From an uncultured Bacteroidales bacterium (GTDB lineage Bacteria; Bacteroidota; Bacteroidia; Bacteroidales; UBA932): DNA of 41,483 bases. The position numbers and the translations under genes are program-made. The notes below the pieces were generated by a model that saw only the letters and a program-made list of their open reading frames with translations, was not told where the DNA came from and ran no database searches. The stretch is taken from contig CAMZCW010000005.1 of the NCBI GenBank assembly GCA_947305045.1, forward strand, positions 1-41,483, read 5' to 3'. Positions 25,708 to 33,293 of the stretch are shown piece after piece (the stretch's first letter is position 1; each line of letters begins with the position of its first letter).

Positions 25708-27509
25708 TAATTATCATATCCGGGATTTTGTTCCAGATTCTTGTTCATCGTGATGTCTTCCGAAGAAATCGGGTCCAGGTACATCCGGTCCTTCCAGTTG
25801 CGGCCCGAAAGTTCGTCCCGTAGCATCAGTCCTCCGGGAACTGAGACAAATTTCAGGGGATCTCCCACCGATACGGCGATATCGGCATATTCCGCCGGAA
25901 TCGTCGGCATCTTGGGATCGGAGAAATACACGTCGTACGTACCGTCTCCGTTCATATCCAGCGGGATGTTGTATCCGGGGATACAGATTCCCGTCCAGGG
26001 CAAACTGGTCCAGAGGCTACCGCAGGCCCAGCGCTTCAGGTCTTTCAGGCGGAAGCCTTCCAGGCACAGTTCACAGGTGCGTTCACGCCGGATTTCCAGA
26101 ATGACGGGGTTATCCACGTCGGGGTAGAAAGTGTTCTTCAGGTAATTGTCCACCAGCGTAGGCTTGGCGTCCAGGGCTCCTCCGGTAATACCGGCCCTGC
26201 GACGGAGAACTCCGATGGTGTTCTTCCAGTCTTCATCGGTAAGGGTTCCCAATTCTGCCTTGGCTTCGGCATAGTTGAGCAGGACCTCTGCATACCGCAT
26301 CACGGGAATGTCGTTGCCGTTGGCGCCATAGACGTCGGCGGCGACATCGTCAACCGTGAATTTGATGATATGATAACCTGTCAGCGAGAAACCGTAGTCG
26401 GCCGTCGTCCTCACCATAGATCCATCGTTGTTCTTTCTTTCATAGCCGATGGAACGGATGGTCTGACCAAGGCGCAGGTCGCGGCCGGTCATTTCCTCCA
26501 GGAACGACTTGTATTTACCATCGGCTTTGGTTTCCGAATAATAGGAACCGTCTTGATTCAGGTAGGTGTTGATGAAGGGGCGTACCAGAGAGGCACGGAC
26601 ATTCTGCTTATTGTAATAATAATTGGCGTATCCCACCGACAACGGATTGTCCTGTTCCACGGCCAGCATCACTTCGTCTACGGGAACGGAATCGCTGGAG
26701 AAGAGGTCACGGTAGGGGCCTTTTCCCGTGCTGCCCGTTGCGCCGGTATGAATGGAGAACACGCCGCCCTGCATCACAATCTCTGCAGCATCGGCCGCCT
26801 GGGCGAAGAGATCGTCGGCAGAGATTTGGCAACCCTCGACATAAGGAGTGCCCGCGTGATACTTACGCCAGGAGGCCTCGTACAGGCAGACCCTGGATTT
26901 GAGCAGCATCGCGCACCACTTGTTGAGGAAGCAGGCCTTGCTTGCCGCGGAATTGTCTGTCTTGATATGCTCGAAAGCATAGTCGCAGTCTTCGATGATG
27001 CGAGTGACAATGACATCGCGGCTATCCCTGGGAGCGGTAAGTTCCGGGTCTCCGGGGTTCAGGACGTGGTCTATCCACGGAACGCCACCGTACCAGTATA
27101 ACTTGTCAAAATACAGCCAGGCCCGGAAGAAACGGGCGATGCCGTTGTAGTTGTTCCGAATGACCTCGGGGACCGATTGATAATTGTTGTGATCCAGGAA
27201 ATAGTTGACGCTGCGAATTTTATCCCATCCCCAGGAACCCTGCGTTTCAGGGACAAGGGCTCCCTGCTCAAAATCGCTGAGCTCGGTCTTGGCCATATAG
27301 TCGCACAGCGTCTCATCCTGATGGTGGACCGCTGTTCCGTTCGGGAAGTAGGCGTAGAAAGAGTTACAGTACAGGTTGAGGCCGGTCTCGGACCCAAAGA
27401 TGAGCGCGGCGTCGGCCGAAGACCTCTGAGTTTCCGTAAGGTTGCAAGCCGACAGGCACACGACGCCGACGGACAATAAAACGATAGTTTTAATATAATT
27501 CAGTTTCAT
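25707..27509 (-). CDS. SusD/RagB-family glycan-binding lipoprotein
   Basis: This 600-residue lipoprotein has lipobox LSAC (Cys22). It has the SusD layout: an N-terminal segment (ETGLNLYCNSFYAYF), TPR-like helices with NGIARFFRAWLYFDKLYWYGGVPW, and the C-terminal VILEIRRERTCELCLEGFRLKDLKRW region. SusD proteins cap the SusC transporter at the outer membrane and deliver oligosaccharides. It follows SusC by 11 bases and overlaps the next start as TAATG. The length is typical. The glycan bound cannot be read from the sequence. Confidence 0.95.
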   Translation of the reverse strand: MKLNYIKTIVLLSVGVVCLSACNLTETQRSSADAALIFGSETGLNLYCNSFYAYFPNGTAVHHQDETLCDYMAKTELSDFEQGALVPETQGSWGWDKIRSVNYFLDHNNYQSVPEVIRNNYNGIARFFRAWLYFDKLYWYGGVPWIDHVLNPGDPELTAPRDSRDVIVTRIIEDCDYAFEHIKTDNSAASKACFLNKWCAMLLKSRVCLYEASWRKYHAGTPYVEGCQISADDLFAQAADAAEIVMQGGVFSIHTGATGSTGKGPYRDLFSSDSVPVDEVMLAVEQDNPLSVGYANYYYNKQNVRASLVRPFINTYLNQDGSYYSETKADGKYKSFLEEMTGRDLRLGQTIRSIGYERKNNDGSMVRTTADYGFSLTGYHIIKFTVDDVAADVYGANGNDIPVMRYAEVLLNYAEAKAELGTLTDEDWKNTIGVLRRRAGITGGALDAKPTLVDNYLKNTFYPDVDNPVILEIRRERTCELCLEGFRLKDLKRWACGSLWTSLPWTGICIPGYNIPLDMNGDGTYDVYFSDPKMPTIPAEYADIAVSVGDPLKFVSVPGGLMLRDELSGRNWKDRMYLDPISSEDITMNKNLEQNPGYDN

Positions 27510-27520
27510 AGTGCTCTCTC

Positions 27521-30500
27521 TTAGAATGTAAGGTTAATGCCGAAACTGTAAGATTTCAGGACAGGGTAGCATCCGCCTGTGCCGGCGGTGGTATCGTGGT
27601 TCTCCGGATCCTGGCCCAGGGCCAGCACATCGACGGTGCCTTTGATGTACTTGTACATAGGCGACCAGTCCCAGAGATTTTCACCGGAGAAGAACACGCT
27701 CACCTTTGAAAGATGGAGCGGCTTGATCCACTTCTCCGGAAGATTATAACCGAACTGAACGTTCTTGAGACGGATGTACGAGACGTCCAGCATATACCGG
27801 GTGTTTCCTCGGCGGCTGGTGCCGGCCAGGGGGTTGGCTCCCGAAGCGTAACGCGGCAGCCAGGCATCGCGATTCTCCTCGGTCCAGTAGTTGCCCAGAA
27901 CCCATTTGGGAATCTGGTTGTAAGCGCGGTTGTACTGGCCCCAGATCATACCGCTGTCTCCCTCCGTAATGAAGTCCTGCTTGCCCACTCCCTGGAAGAA
28001 GATGGAAGCATAGAAGTTGTTCCAGTCAAAACTGAAGGTGAAGCTGTACATATACCGGGGGCTGGAATTACCGATAATCTTACGGTCTCCGGGGTTGGAA
28101 AGCGTCTGGTCTCCACGGTCGATGTAACCGTTGCCGTCCAGGTCCTCGATCTTGGGGTCTCCGGGGTGGATGGAGTAATCCTTGGAGAACTGGTTGATGA
28201 TATCATAACGCTCCGCGCCGGCAGCCCTTGCCAGGGCTTCTGCGACGTCGATATCGGCCTGATCCTGCCAGAGTCCGTTGCAGACGAATCCCCAAAGTTC
28301 GCCGATTACCATTCCGGGATAGTATTCCGGAATGTTACGGCCACCGATGTAGCCGGTTTCGTTGTTATACTTGTCGATTTTCGAGACATTGTCTGCGAAA
28401 GTGGCTTTGATGCTGTAGTCAAACGGTTTTGACGCCAGTCTAAACCGGTCTTTCCATATTACGGTCACCTCACATCCCCGGGTAGTGAGGGAGGCATAGT
28501 TCCCTTCGGGGGCATCGGCTCCGTAGACAGCCTGGATGGTAGGGCCTACAGAAAACATATCGTCGGTCTTTCTGGTGTACCAGTCGGCGGTAAGGGAGAG
28601 GCGGTCTTCAAGAAAACCCAGGTCGAGACCCACGTCGATCGTTTGCGACTTCTCCCAGGTAAGGTTGTCCGGGATGGGATCCGGAGCCGACGTCTGACGG
28701 TATTTGACTCCGTTGAGCAGGCGGCTGGTGCCGAAGCCGAAGGATTCGTCATAGTAGTACTCGCTGATATTGCTGTTGCCCAGCGATCCATAGGAGAAAC
28801 GAGCCTTGATGTTCGAAACGGCCTTCTTGCTTACATTGTTCTTCATAAACGGTTCCTCGCTCAGGCGCCAGCCCAGCGAAACGGAAGGGAAGAAGGCCCA
28901 ACGGGAACGGGACGGGAATTTGGACGATCCGTCGTAACGTCCGTTGAATTGGAAAAGATACCTGTCGTCAAAGCTGTAATTGATGCGGGAGAAAATACCT
29001 ACGGTACGCCACTTGGCCCAAGTTCCGGTAATCTTCTTATCGGTGGAGCCCTGGGTCAGGTTAATGTTGTCCACCGTCTCGGAAAGAAGGTCGGTATTGT
29101 AAACGTGGATCTTGTCACGGGTCCTCTGCTCGTAATTGTAACCGAGCATAGCCTTGAAATAATGTTTCTTTAATTTCTTCGCGTAGTCCGCGTAAGCGTT
29201 CAGCGAAAAATACTTGATGATATCGCGGTCTTCGGTGAAGGAAGAGACGATGCCGGACTTGGTTTCCATAACACCGGGCCTGGGAGAGTAGGCATCCGGG
29301 TATTTACGGGTGTAGCCGTTGGAATTGGTCCACTTGTAAGTGGCGTCGGCGTTCACCGTGAGGGCATTATCCAGGAACGAGGCGTTGAGCCCGACCGTAT
29401 TCTTGACATAGTCGTTTTCGTAGACGTTGGTGCTGGATCCGTACAGGAATCCTCCTACGGTGTTGGCCGCAGCCGCCGTCATCGTTCCGTCCGGATTGTA
29501 GAAAGGCATACAGACCGGTGCCTGGGAATTGATGTTGGCCCAGATGTTACCGGCCGAGCCGCTGGCGACGATGGGGTTGTTGTACTTGCGGTGTCCCTGC
29601 TCAAAGTTGTTGGTGATCTTGAGCCAGGGATATGCCTGATAACCCACTTTTACGCGTATATTCTCCGTGAAACAGTTGTCGGTGTTGGTTTCCGAATTGT
29701 ACAGTCCGGAATAATTGTAAATGCGGCCGGAAATATAATAGTCGAACTTCTGGGAAGATCCGGACAAAGAAAGATTGTGCGTCTGCCCAAAGGAGTTGTC
29801 CTTATAGAGGATGCCGAACCAGTCGGTGCCCTCGGGGAAGTAAGCATAGTCCCCGGCGTCGACACGCCAGGAGCCGTCGCTCACGACTGTTCCCGTATTG
29901 CCCGTGTCGTGGCGAAGACGGTACTCGTTAAGCCAGTTCAGGGAGAACGGCATAATAAGGTTCATATGTGTAGGGAGGTTCCCATTGTAATTGAACCACC
30001 CTTCGCACATCATCGTCGCCCACGTGAGTCCGTCGGTGACATAGTCCGGTTTTACGACCGGGGAGGAAAAAGTGAGGTTGTTGGAATAGGTAACCACGGT
30101 ACGTCCCTTCTGGGCGTTCTTGGTGGTTATCAGGACCACGCCGTACGGGGCGCGCGAACCGTAGATGGCCGCCGACGCCGCATCCTTGAGGACCGAGACG
30201 GAGGCAATGTCGTTCGGGTTTAACATAGAAGGGTCCCCTTCCACGCCATCGACAAGGATGAGCGCACTGCCGCCCTGGCCGATGGAGGTGACACCGCGAA
30301 TGTTGAAATCGGCCGTACGGATGGGTTTACCGTCGGCGAGGGTAATGTTCAAGTTAGGCACCGCACCCTCGAGCATCTGGGTGACATTTGCGTTGGGACG
30401 CGCGACGAAGACGTCGCTGGTAATCTGGTCTACCGCACCCGTCAGGTCTACCTTGCGCTGGGTACCATAACCCACGACGACGGTTTCCTCCAGCAGCAAG

Positions 30501-30793
30501 AAGTCCTCCTTGAGCGTCACGTTCAAAACGGAGAGCTTACCGGGGTCGATGGTCTGCGAAGCATATCCGATGCAGGAAAAATCCAAAGTCTTTCCATTGG
30601 GCACATTAATGGAGTAACTGCCGGTAAAGTCGGTGGTGATGCCGGTCGTAGTGCCGGAAACCAGGACGACTACACCCGGAAGAGGTTCGCCGTTTTCGTC
30701 CGAAACAACACCTTTGACCACTCTTGCACCCTGGGCCTGCGCCGCCATGGGCAGGAGAATGGACAGGCTGATTAAAAATAGTTTTCTGAGCAT
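27521..30793 (-). CDS. SusC/RagA-family TonB-dependent outer-membrane transporter
   Basis: This 1090-residue protein has a signal peptide (MLRKLFLISLSILLPMAAQAQ), a carboxypeptidase-regulatory-like domain (VVKGVVSDENGEPLPGV), a TonB-box-like ETVVVGYGTQRK, a plug domain (VDGVEGDPSMLNPNDIAS, LKDAASAAIYGSRAPYGV) and a 22-strand barrel ending in YSFGINLTF with the usual terminal phenylalanine. It would import oligosaccharides using TonB energy, with the SusD partner encoded next. It is 11 bases from the EEP lipoprotein gene upstream, in the same operon. There is no N-terminal extension of the kind used in anti-sigma signalling, which fits regulation by the divergent AraC-type sensor instead. Confidence 0.96.
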   Translation of the reverse strand: MLRKLFLISLSILLPMAAQAQGARVVKGVVSDENGEPLPGVVVLVSGTTTGITTDFTGSYSINVPNGKTLDFSCIGYASQTIDPGKLSVLNVTLKEDFLLLEETVVVGYGTQRKVDLTGAVDQITSDVFVARPNANVTQMLEGAVPNLNITLADGKPIRTADFNIRGVTSIGQGGSALILVDGVEGDPSMLNPNDIASVSVLKDAASAAIYGSRAPYGVVLITTKNAQKGRTVVTYSNNLTFSSPVVKPDYVTDGLTWATMMCEGWFNYNGNLPTHMNLIMPFSLNWLNEYRLRHDTGNTGTVVSDGSWRVDAGDYAYFPEGTDWFGILYKDNSFGQTHNLSLSGSSQKFDYYISGRIYNYSGLYNSETNTDNCFTENIRVKVGYQAYPWLKITNNFEQGHRKYNNPIVASGSAGNIWANINSQAPVCMPFYNPDGTMTAAAANTVGGFLYGSSTNVYENDYVKNTVGLNASFLDNALTVNADATYKWTNSNGYTRKYPDAYSPRPGVMETKSGIVSSFTEDRDIIKYFSLNAYADYAKKLKKHYFKAMLGYNYEQRTRDKIHVYNTDLLSETVDNINLTQGSTDKKITGTWAKWRTVGIFSRINYSFDDRYLFQFNGRYDGSSKFPSRSRWAFFPSVSLGWRLSEEPFMKNNVSKKAVSNIKARFSYGSLGNSNISEYYYDESFGFGTSRLLNGVKYRQTSAPDPIPDNLTWEKSQTIDVGLDLGFLEDRLSLTADWYTRKTDDMFSVGPTIQAVYGADAPEGNYASLTTRGCEVTVIWKDRFRLASKPFDYSIKATFADNVSKIDKYNNETGYIGGRNIPEYYPGMVIGELWGFVCNGLWQDQADIDVAEALARAAGAERYDIINQFSKDYSIHPGDPKIEDLDGNGYIDRGDQTLSNPGDRKIIGNSSPRYMYSFTFSFDWNNFYASIFFQGVGKQDFITEGDSGMIWGQYNRAYNQIPKWVLGNYWTEENRDAWLPRYASGANPLAGTSRRGNTRYMLDVSYIRLKNVQFGYNLPEKWIKPLHLSKVSVFFSGENLWDWSPMYKYIKGTVDVLALGQDPENHDTTAGTGGCYPVLKSYSFGINLTF

Positions 30794-30804
30794 AAGAGCG
30801 AAGG

Positions 30805-31647
30805 TTAGAATTGAATGATTGAATAAACAGGGTAATGGTCGGAGACGTATTTATGGCCGTCATACCACTGGGTAACGGTCTTGTACTCGGAGCATTCGAC
30901 CGTGTTCGTAATCCAGATATGGTCGCATTGATAGGCCTTAGCCTCATTGCCCCAGGCATTATAAGTCTTCACGTCATCGGTGATGGGCGCCACCTCACGG
31001 GTAAGGTTCATCGTTTCCCGGATGCCGTCAAACACAGCGTCAGTTCCGTGCGTGTTGAAGTCGGCCATCAGGACGACAGGAAGATTATCCGTGTTGAGTA
31101 ACTTGATGCGCTTCTGAATCAAGGTCATAGCACTGCGGCGGGATGCCGCCGTGAGGCCCAGGTGAGTATTCATATAAAAGAATTCCTGCCCGGAAGAGAG
31201 AATCTTCATCACGGCCCAGTGCACATAGCGGACATAGCCGTCCCAGCTCATCGAAGATTTATCCGGCGTGTCGGAAAGCCAGAAAACACCGTCCGACAGC
31301 ACCTCGAGCACATCGGGGCGATAGAGGATCGAATTATAGATGTCCTCATCGGTGATGCCGACATACCCGTATTCGGCAAGCGTTCCGGACATATACTTCC
31401 ATTCAGTCGCGACCGCCTCCTGGATACCGACAAGGGAGGGCTGCTGGTCAATGACCATATCCCGGCAGGCACCGGCACGCATTCCCCAGTTGTTATGGGC
31501 GTCGTCCTCGGTTGTGGTTCCTCGGATATTGAAAGTCATCACCTTCAACTGCCCTGGAGACAGGTTAGGGTGGTTGTTCTTCGGCTCCTCTTTGTGACAT
31601 CCCGCAAGGACAAGCATCGCAAACAAAAAGTAAATAGTTTTACGCAT
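30805..31647 (-). CDS. EEP-family phosphoesterase/nuclease lipoprotein (likely surface)
   Basis: This 280-residue lipoprotein has lipobox LAGC (Cys17) followed by HKEEP, like the surface-export signal of two neighbours. The rest is one endonuclease/exonuclease/phosphatase domain: VMTFNIRG, LVGIQEAVA, YMNTHLGLT, VLMADFNTHG, CDHIWITN and VSDHYPVYS. These carry the conserved Asn, Glu, Asp, Asn and His of the DNase I fold. Family members cleave phosphodiesters in DNA, RNA or lipids, or act as sugar phosphatases. It lies between the SGNH esterase gene and SusC in the PUL operon. It is a clear relative of the 280-residue protein two genes upstream and of the EEP domain of the GLUG fusion. The substrate is unknown. 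Confidence 0.85.
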   Translation of the reverse strand: MRKTIYFLFAMLVLAGCHKEEPKNNHPNLSPGQLKVMTFNIRGTTTEDDAHNNWGMRAGACRDMVIDQQPSLVGIQEAVATEWKYMSGTLAEYGYVGITDEDIYNSILYRPDVLEVLSDGVFWLSDTPDKSSMSWDGYVRYVHWAVMKILSSGQEFFYMNTHLGLTAASRRSAMTLIQKRIKLLNTDNLPVVLMADFNTHGTDAVFDGIRETMNLTREVAPITDDVKTYNAWGNEAKAYQCDHIWITNTVECSEYKTVTQWYDGHKYVSDHYPVYSIIQF

Positions 31648-31653
31648 ATCGTT

Positions 31654-32301
31654 TTACTGGTTAGATTTCAAAATCGGAAGGATAATTCCCTCCATCACGG
31701 TATATCCCTCCTGGTTGGGATGACATCCGTCACTGGTATACTGCGACGGAAGCCCGTTCCCGGCATCGACCAGGGCGGAATGATAATCGGCATAGGCATA
31801 TCCCTGCTCCTGGGCCAACGCCTTCAGGAGAACGTTCAGGTCTACGATCGTCTGCTCCGGATGGACGGACGGGGCCCAGTAGAAGTTCTTGCTGGGCGTA
31901 ACTGAGCAGATGACCACCTTGATTCCCGCCTTCGTGGCCTCCGAGGCCATATAGGCAATATTGTCCCGCGTTTCCTCGATACTCACATAGACGCCGTCGT
32001 TCATAGCGATGTCGTTGGTGCCGCCCAGGATCACGAGCTGCCGCGGATGTTTGTCCGTTATCCCTTTGATGAGGGTTTTCATATAGGCCGTGGTCTTGCC
32101 CGAAAAGCCCAGGCAAAGGAAATTGTTGGAAGAGAAGAACTCCGGATGGCCTTTTCCATCCTTGCCCCAGTTGGCCGTGATGGAGTCTCCGAAGAAGATG
32201 GCGTCGCGAACCGCAGGGTCCTGGCCGCCCTTGTTCCCGTTATCACAGGCCGTGACGGCGGGAAGGACAAGCAGAAGAAGGAATGTCAGGAAACGTTTCA
32301 T
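31654..32301 (-). CDS. SGNH/GDSL-family esterase lipoprotein
   Basis: This 215-residue protein has lipobox VTAC (Cys19). It has SGNH blocks: block I FFGDSITANWG (Ser40), block III VILGGTNDIAM and block V DGCHPNQEGY with the Asp/His pair. Such enzymes commonly remove acetyl groups from glycans. I chose ATG 32301 because it overlaps the upstream stop as ATGA and precedes a proper signal peptide; the longer frame from 32391 adds 30 residues with no signal character. It is flanked by two EEP lipoprotein genes. The residues after the cysteine (DNGNKGG) lack an acidic export signal, so it may face the periplasm. Confidence 0.88.
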   Translation of the reverse strand: MKRFLTFLLLLVLPAVTACDNGNKGGQDPAVRDAIFFGDSITANWGKDGKGHPEFFSSNNFLCLGFSGKTTAYMKTLIKGITDKHPRQLVILGGTNDIAMNDGVYVSIEETRDNIAYMASEATKAGIKVVICSVTPSKNFYWAPSVHPEQTIVDLNVLLKALAQEQGYAYADYHSALVDAGNGLPSQYTSDGCHPNQEGYTVMEGIILPILKSNQ

Positions 32302-33140
32302 TGGATACGGAGGATACAGGAAATAGGATAATGATCGGAAATGAGAGTGTGCCCGCCATACGGAGCGGTATCGGTACGATACTCCAGGCACTTGATGTCC
32401 GGAGTAATCCAGATAAAGTCGATGATACGCTCCTTGTTCTTGTTGCCCCAGGCGTTATACGTAGGAACGCGGTCCGTGACCGGAGCGACAACGGCGGAAT
32501 TGAGCATTATCTGCTTTAAACCGTCGAATGCCTTGCTGGAAATATCCGTATTGAGATCCCCGCTGAAAATGAGTGGAAGCCCCTCCGGATTAATCTCCTT
32601 CATCTTCCCCATTATCATCTCGACGCCTTTTACCTGGGACGTCCAGGTGAGACCCAGATGGGTATTGAAGTAGAAGAAGCGCTTCCCCGTCTTATTCACC
32701 TTGAAAAGCCCCCAGGTGAGGGAGCGGTTATACTTCTCGTCGAAGGAATTCGAGGGGACGTCCGGCGTTTCGGACACCCAGAAAGTGCCGCTGTCGAGAA
32801 GCGTGAAGACGCTTCGCTTGTACAGGAAACCGGATGTCTCCCCTTTGTCCACGCCGTTGTCGCGGCCGATGCCTACGCTGCCGTATTCTGCGGCAAGGGT
32901 ATCGCGGAAGAAGGACCACTGGCCCTTGAACTGCGCCTCCTGAAAACCCACCAGATCCGGCTTGCGGGTCTTGAGCATCTCCAGGCAGGCTTCCTTCCGG
33001 TTTGACCAGCTGTCGTTAGGGTTAGCCTCCTTGGCGTGACTCTGTCTCACGTTGAAGCTCATCACCGTGAGGCGGGGACTGCAGGAAGCGGCGACGAGAA
33101 GTGCCGAAAAAACGAATATGGAGCGAAATGCGGGGCGCAT
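32298..33140 (-). CDS. EEP-family phosphoesterase/nuclease lipoprotein (first gene of PUL operon)
   Basis: This 280-residue lipoprotein has lipobox VAASC (Cys20). The EEP domain shows VMSFNVRQ, LVGFQEAQF, YFNTHLGLT, FSGDLNTDI, IDFIWITP and LISDHYPIS. One motif differs from its sister: D-F-I-W in place of D-H-I-W, so one histidine is lost, although the final SDHYP histidine is present. The residues after the cysteine (SPRLT) are not acidic, so it may stay in the periplasm while the other EEP lipoprotein is exported. It is the promoter-proximal gene of the 20 kb operon and overlaps the SGNH gene by four bases. A paired surface and periplasmic phosphoesterase is a plausible reading. Confidence 0.85.
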   Translation of the reverse strand: MRPAFRSIFVFSALLVAASCSPRLTVMSFNVRQSHAKEANPNDSWSNRKEACLEMLKTRKPDLVGFQEAQFKGQWSFFRDTLAAEYGSVGIGRDNGVDKGETSGFLYKRSVFTLLDSGTFWVSETPDVPSNSFDEKYNRSLTWGLFKVNKTGKRFFYFNTHLGLTWTSQVKGVEMIMGKMKEINPEGLPLIFSGDLNTDISSKAFDGLKQIMLNSAVVAPVTDRVPTYNAWGNKNKERIIDFIWITPDIKCLEYRTDTAPYGGHTLISDHYPISCILRIQ

Positions 33141-33165
33141 AAGGATCGGTTATAGTTTTACACGA

Positions 33166-33173
33166 CAAAGTTA
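33166..33173 (-). promoter_or_regulatory. Promoter -7 box of the PUL operon
   Basis: On the minus strand TAACTTTG is an exact match to TAnnTTTG, 25 bases before the ATG at 33140. The expected -33 position, 19-21 bases upstream, falls inside a run of ten G on this strand (33187-33196), so no normal -33 element is present. Expression may depend on an activator such as the divergent AraC-type regulator. Confidence 0.6.
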
Positions 33174-33186
33174 GGTTAATATGCTA

Positions 33187-33196
33187 CCCCCCCCCC
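33187..33196. repeat. Homopolymer of ten C in the PUL promoter region
   Basis: An uninterrupted run of ten C on the plus strand lies 13 bases upstream of the PUL -7 box, across the place where the -33 element should be. It is surrounded by AT-rich sequence. Runs of this length are prone to slippage, so the length may vary between cells. Confidence 0.85.
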
Positions 33197-33268
33197 ATAA
33201 ATTAAAGTAAAAGAACATTAAAATCGAACAATCAGCAAAAAATTTAATAACAATTTCAAACAAAATGT

Positions 33269-33276
33269 TAAATTTG
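33269..33276 (+). promoter_or_regulatory. Promoter -7 box of the membrane AraC regulator gene
   Basis: TAAATTTG is an exact TAnnTTTG match, 17 bases before the ATG at 33294. The upstream region is strongly AT-rich, and no clear -33 TTG is seen at the usual spacing. Confidence 0.55.
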
Positions 33277-33293
33277 TAGAAAATACGGATAAT

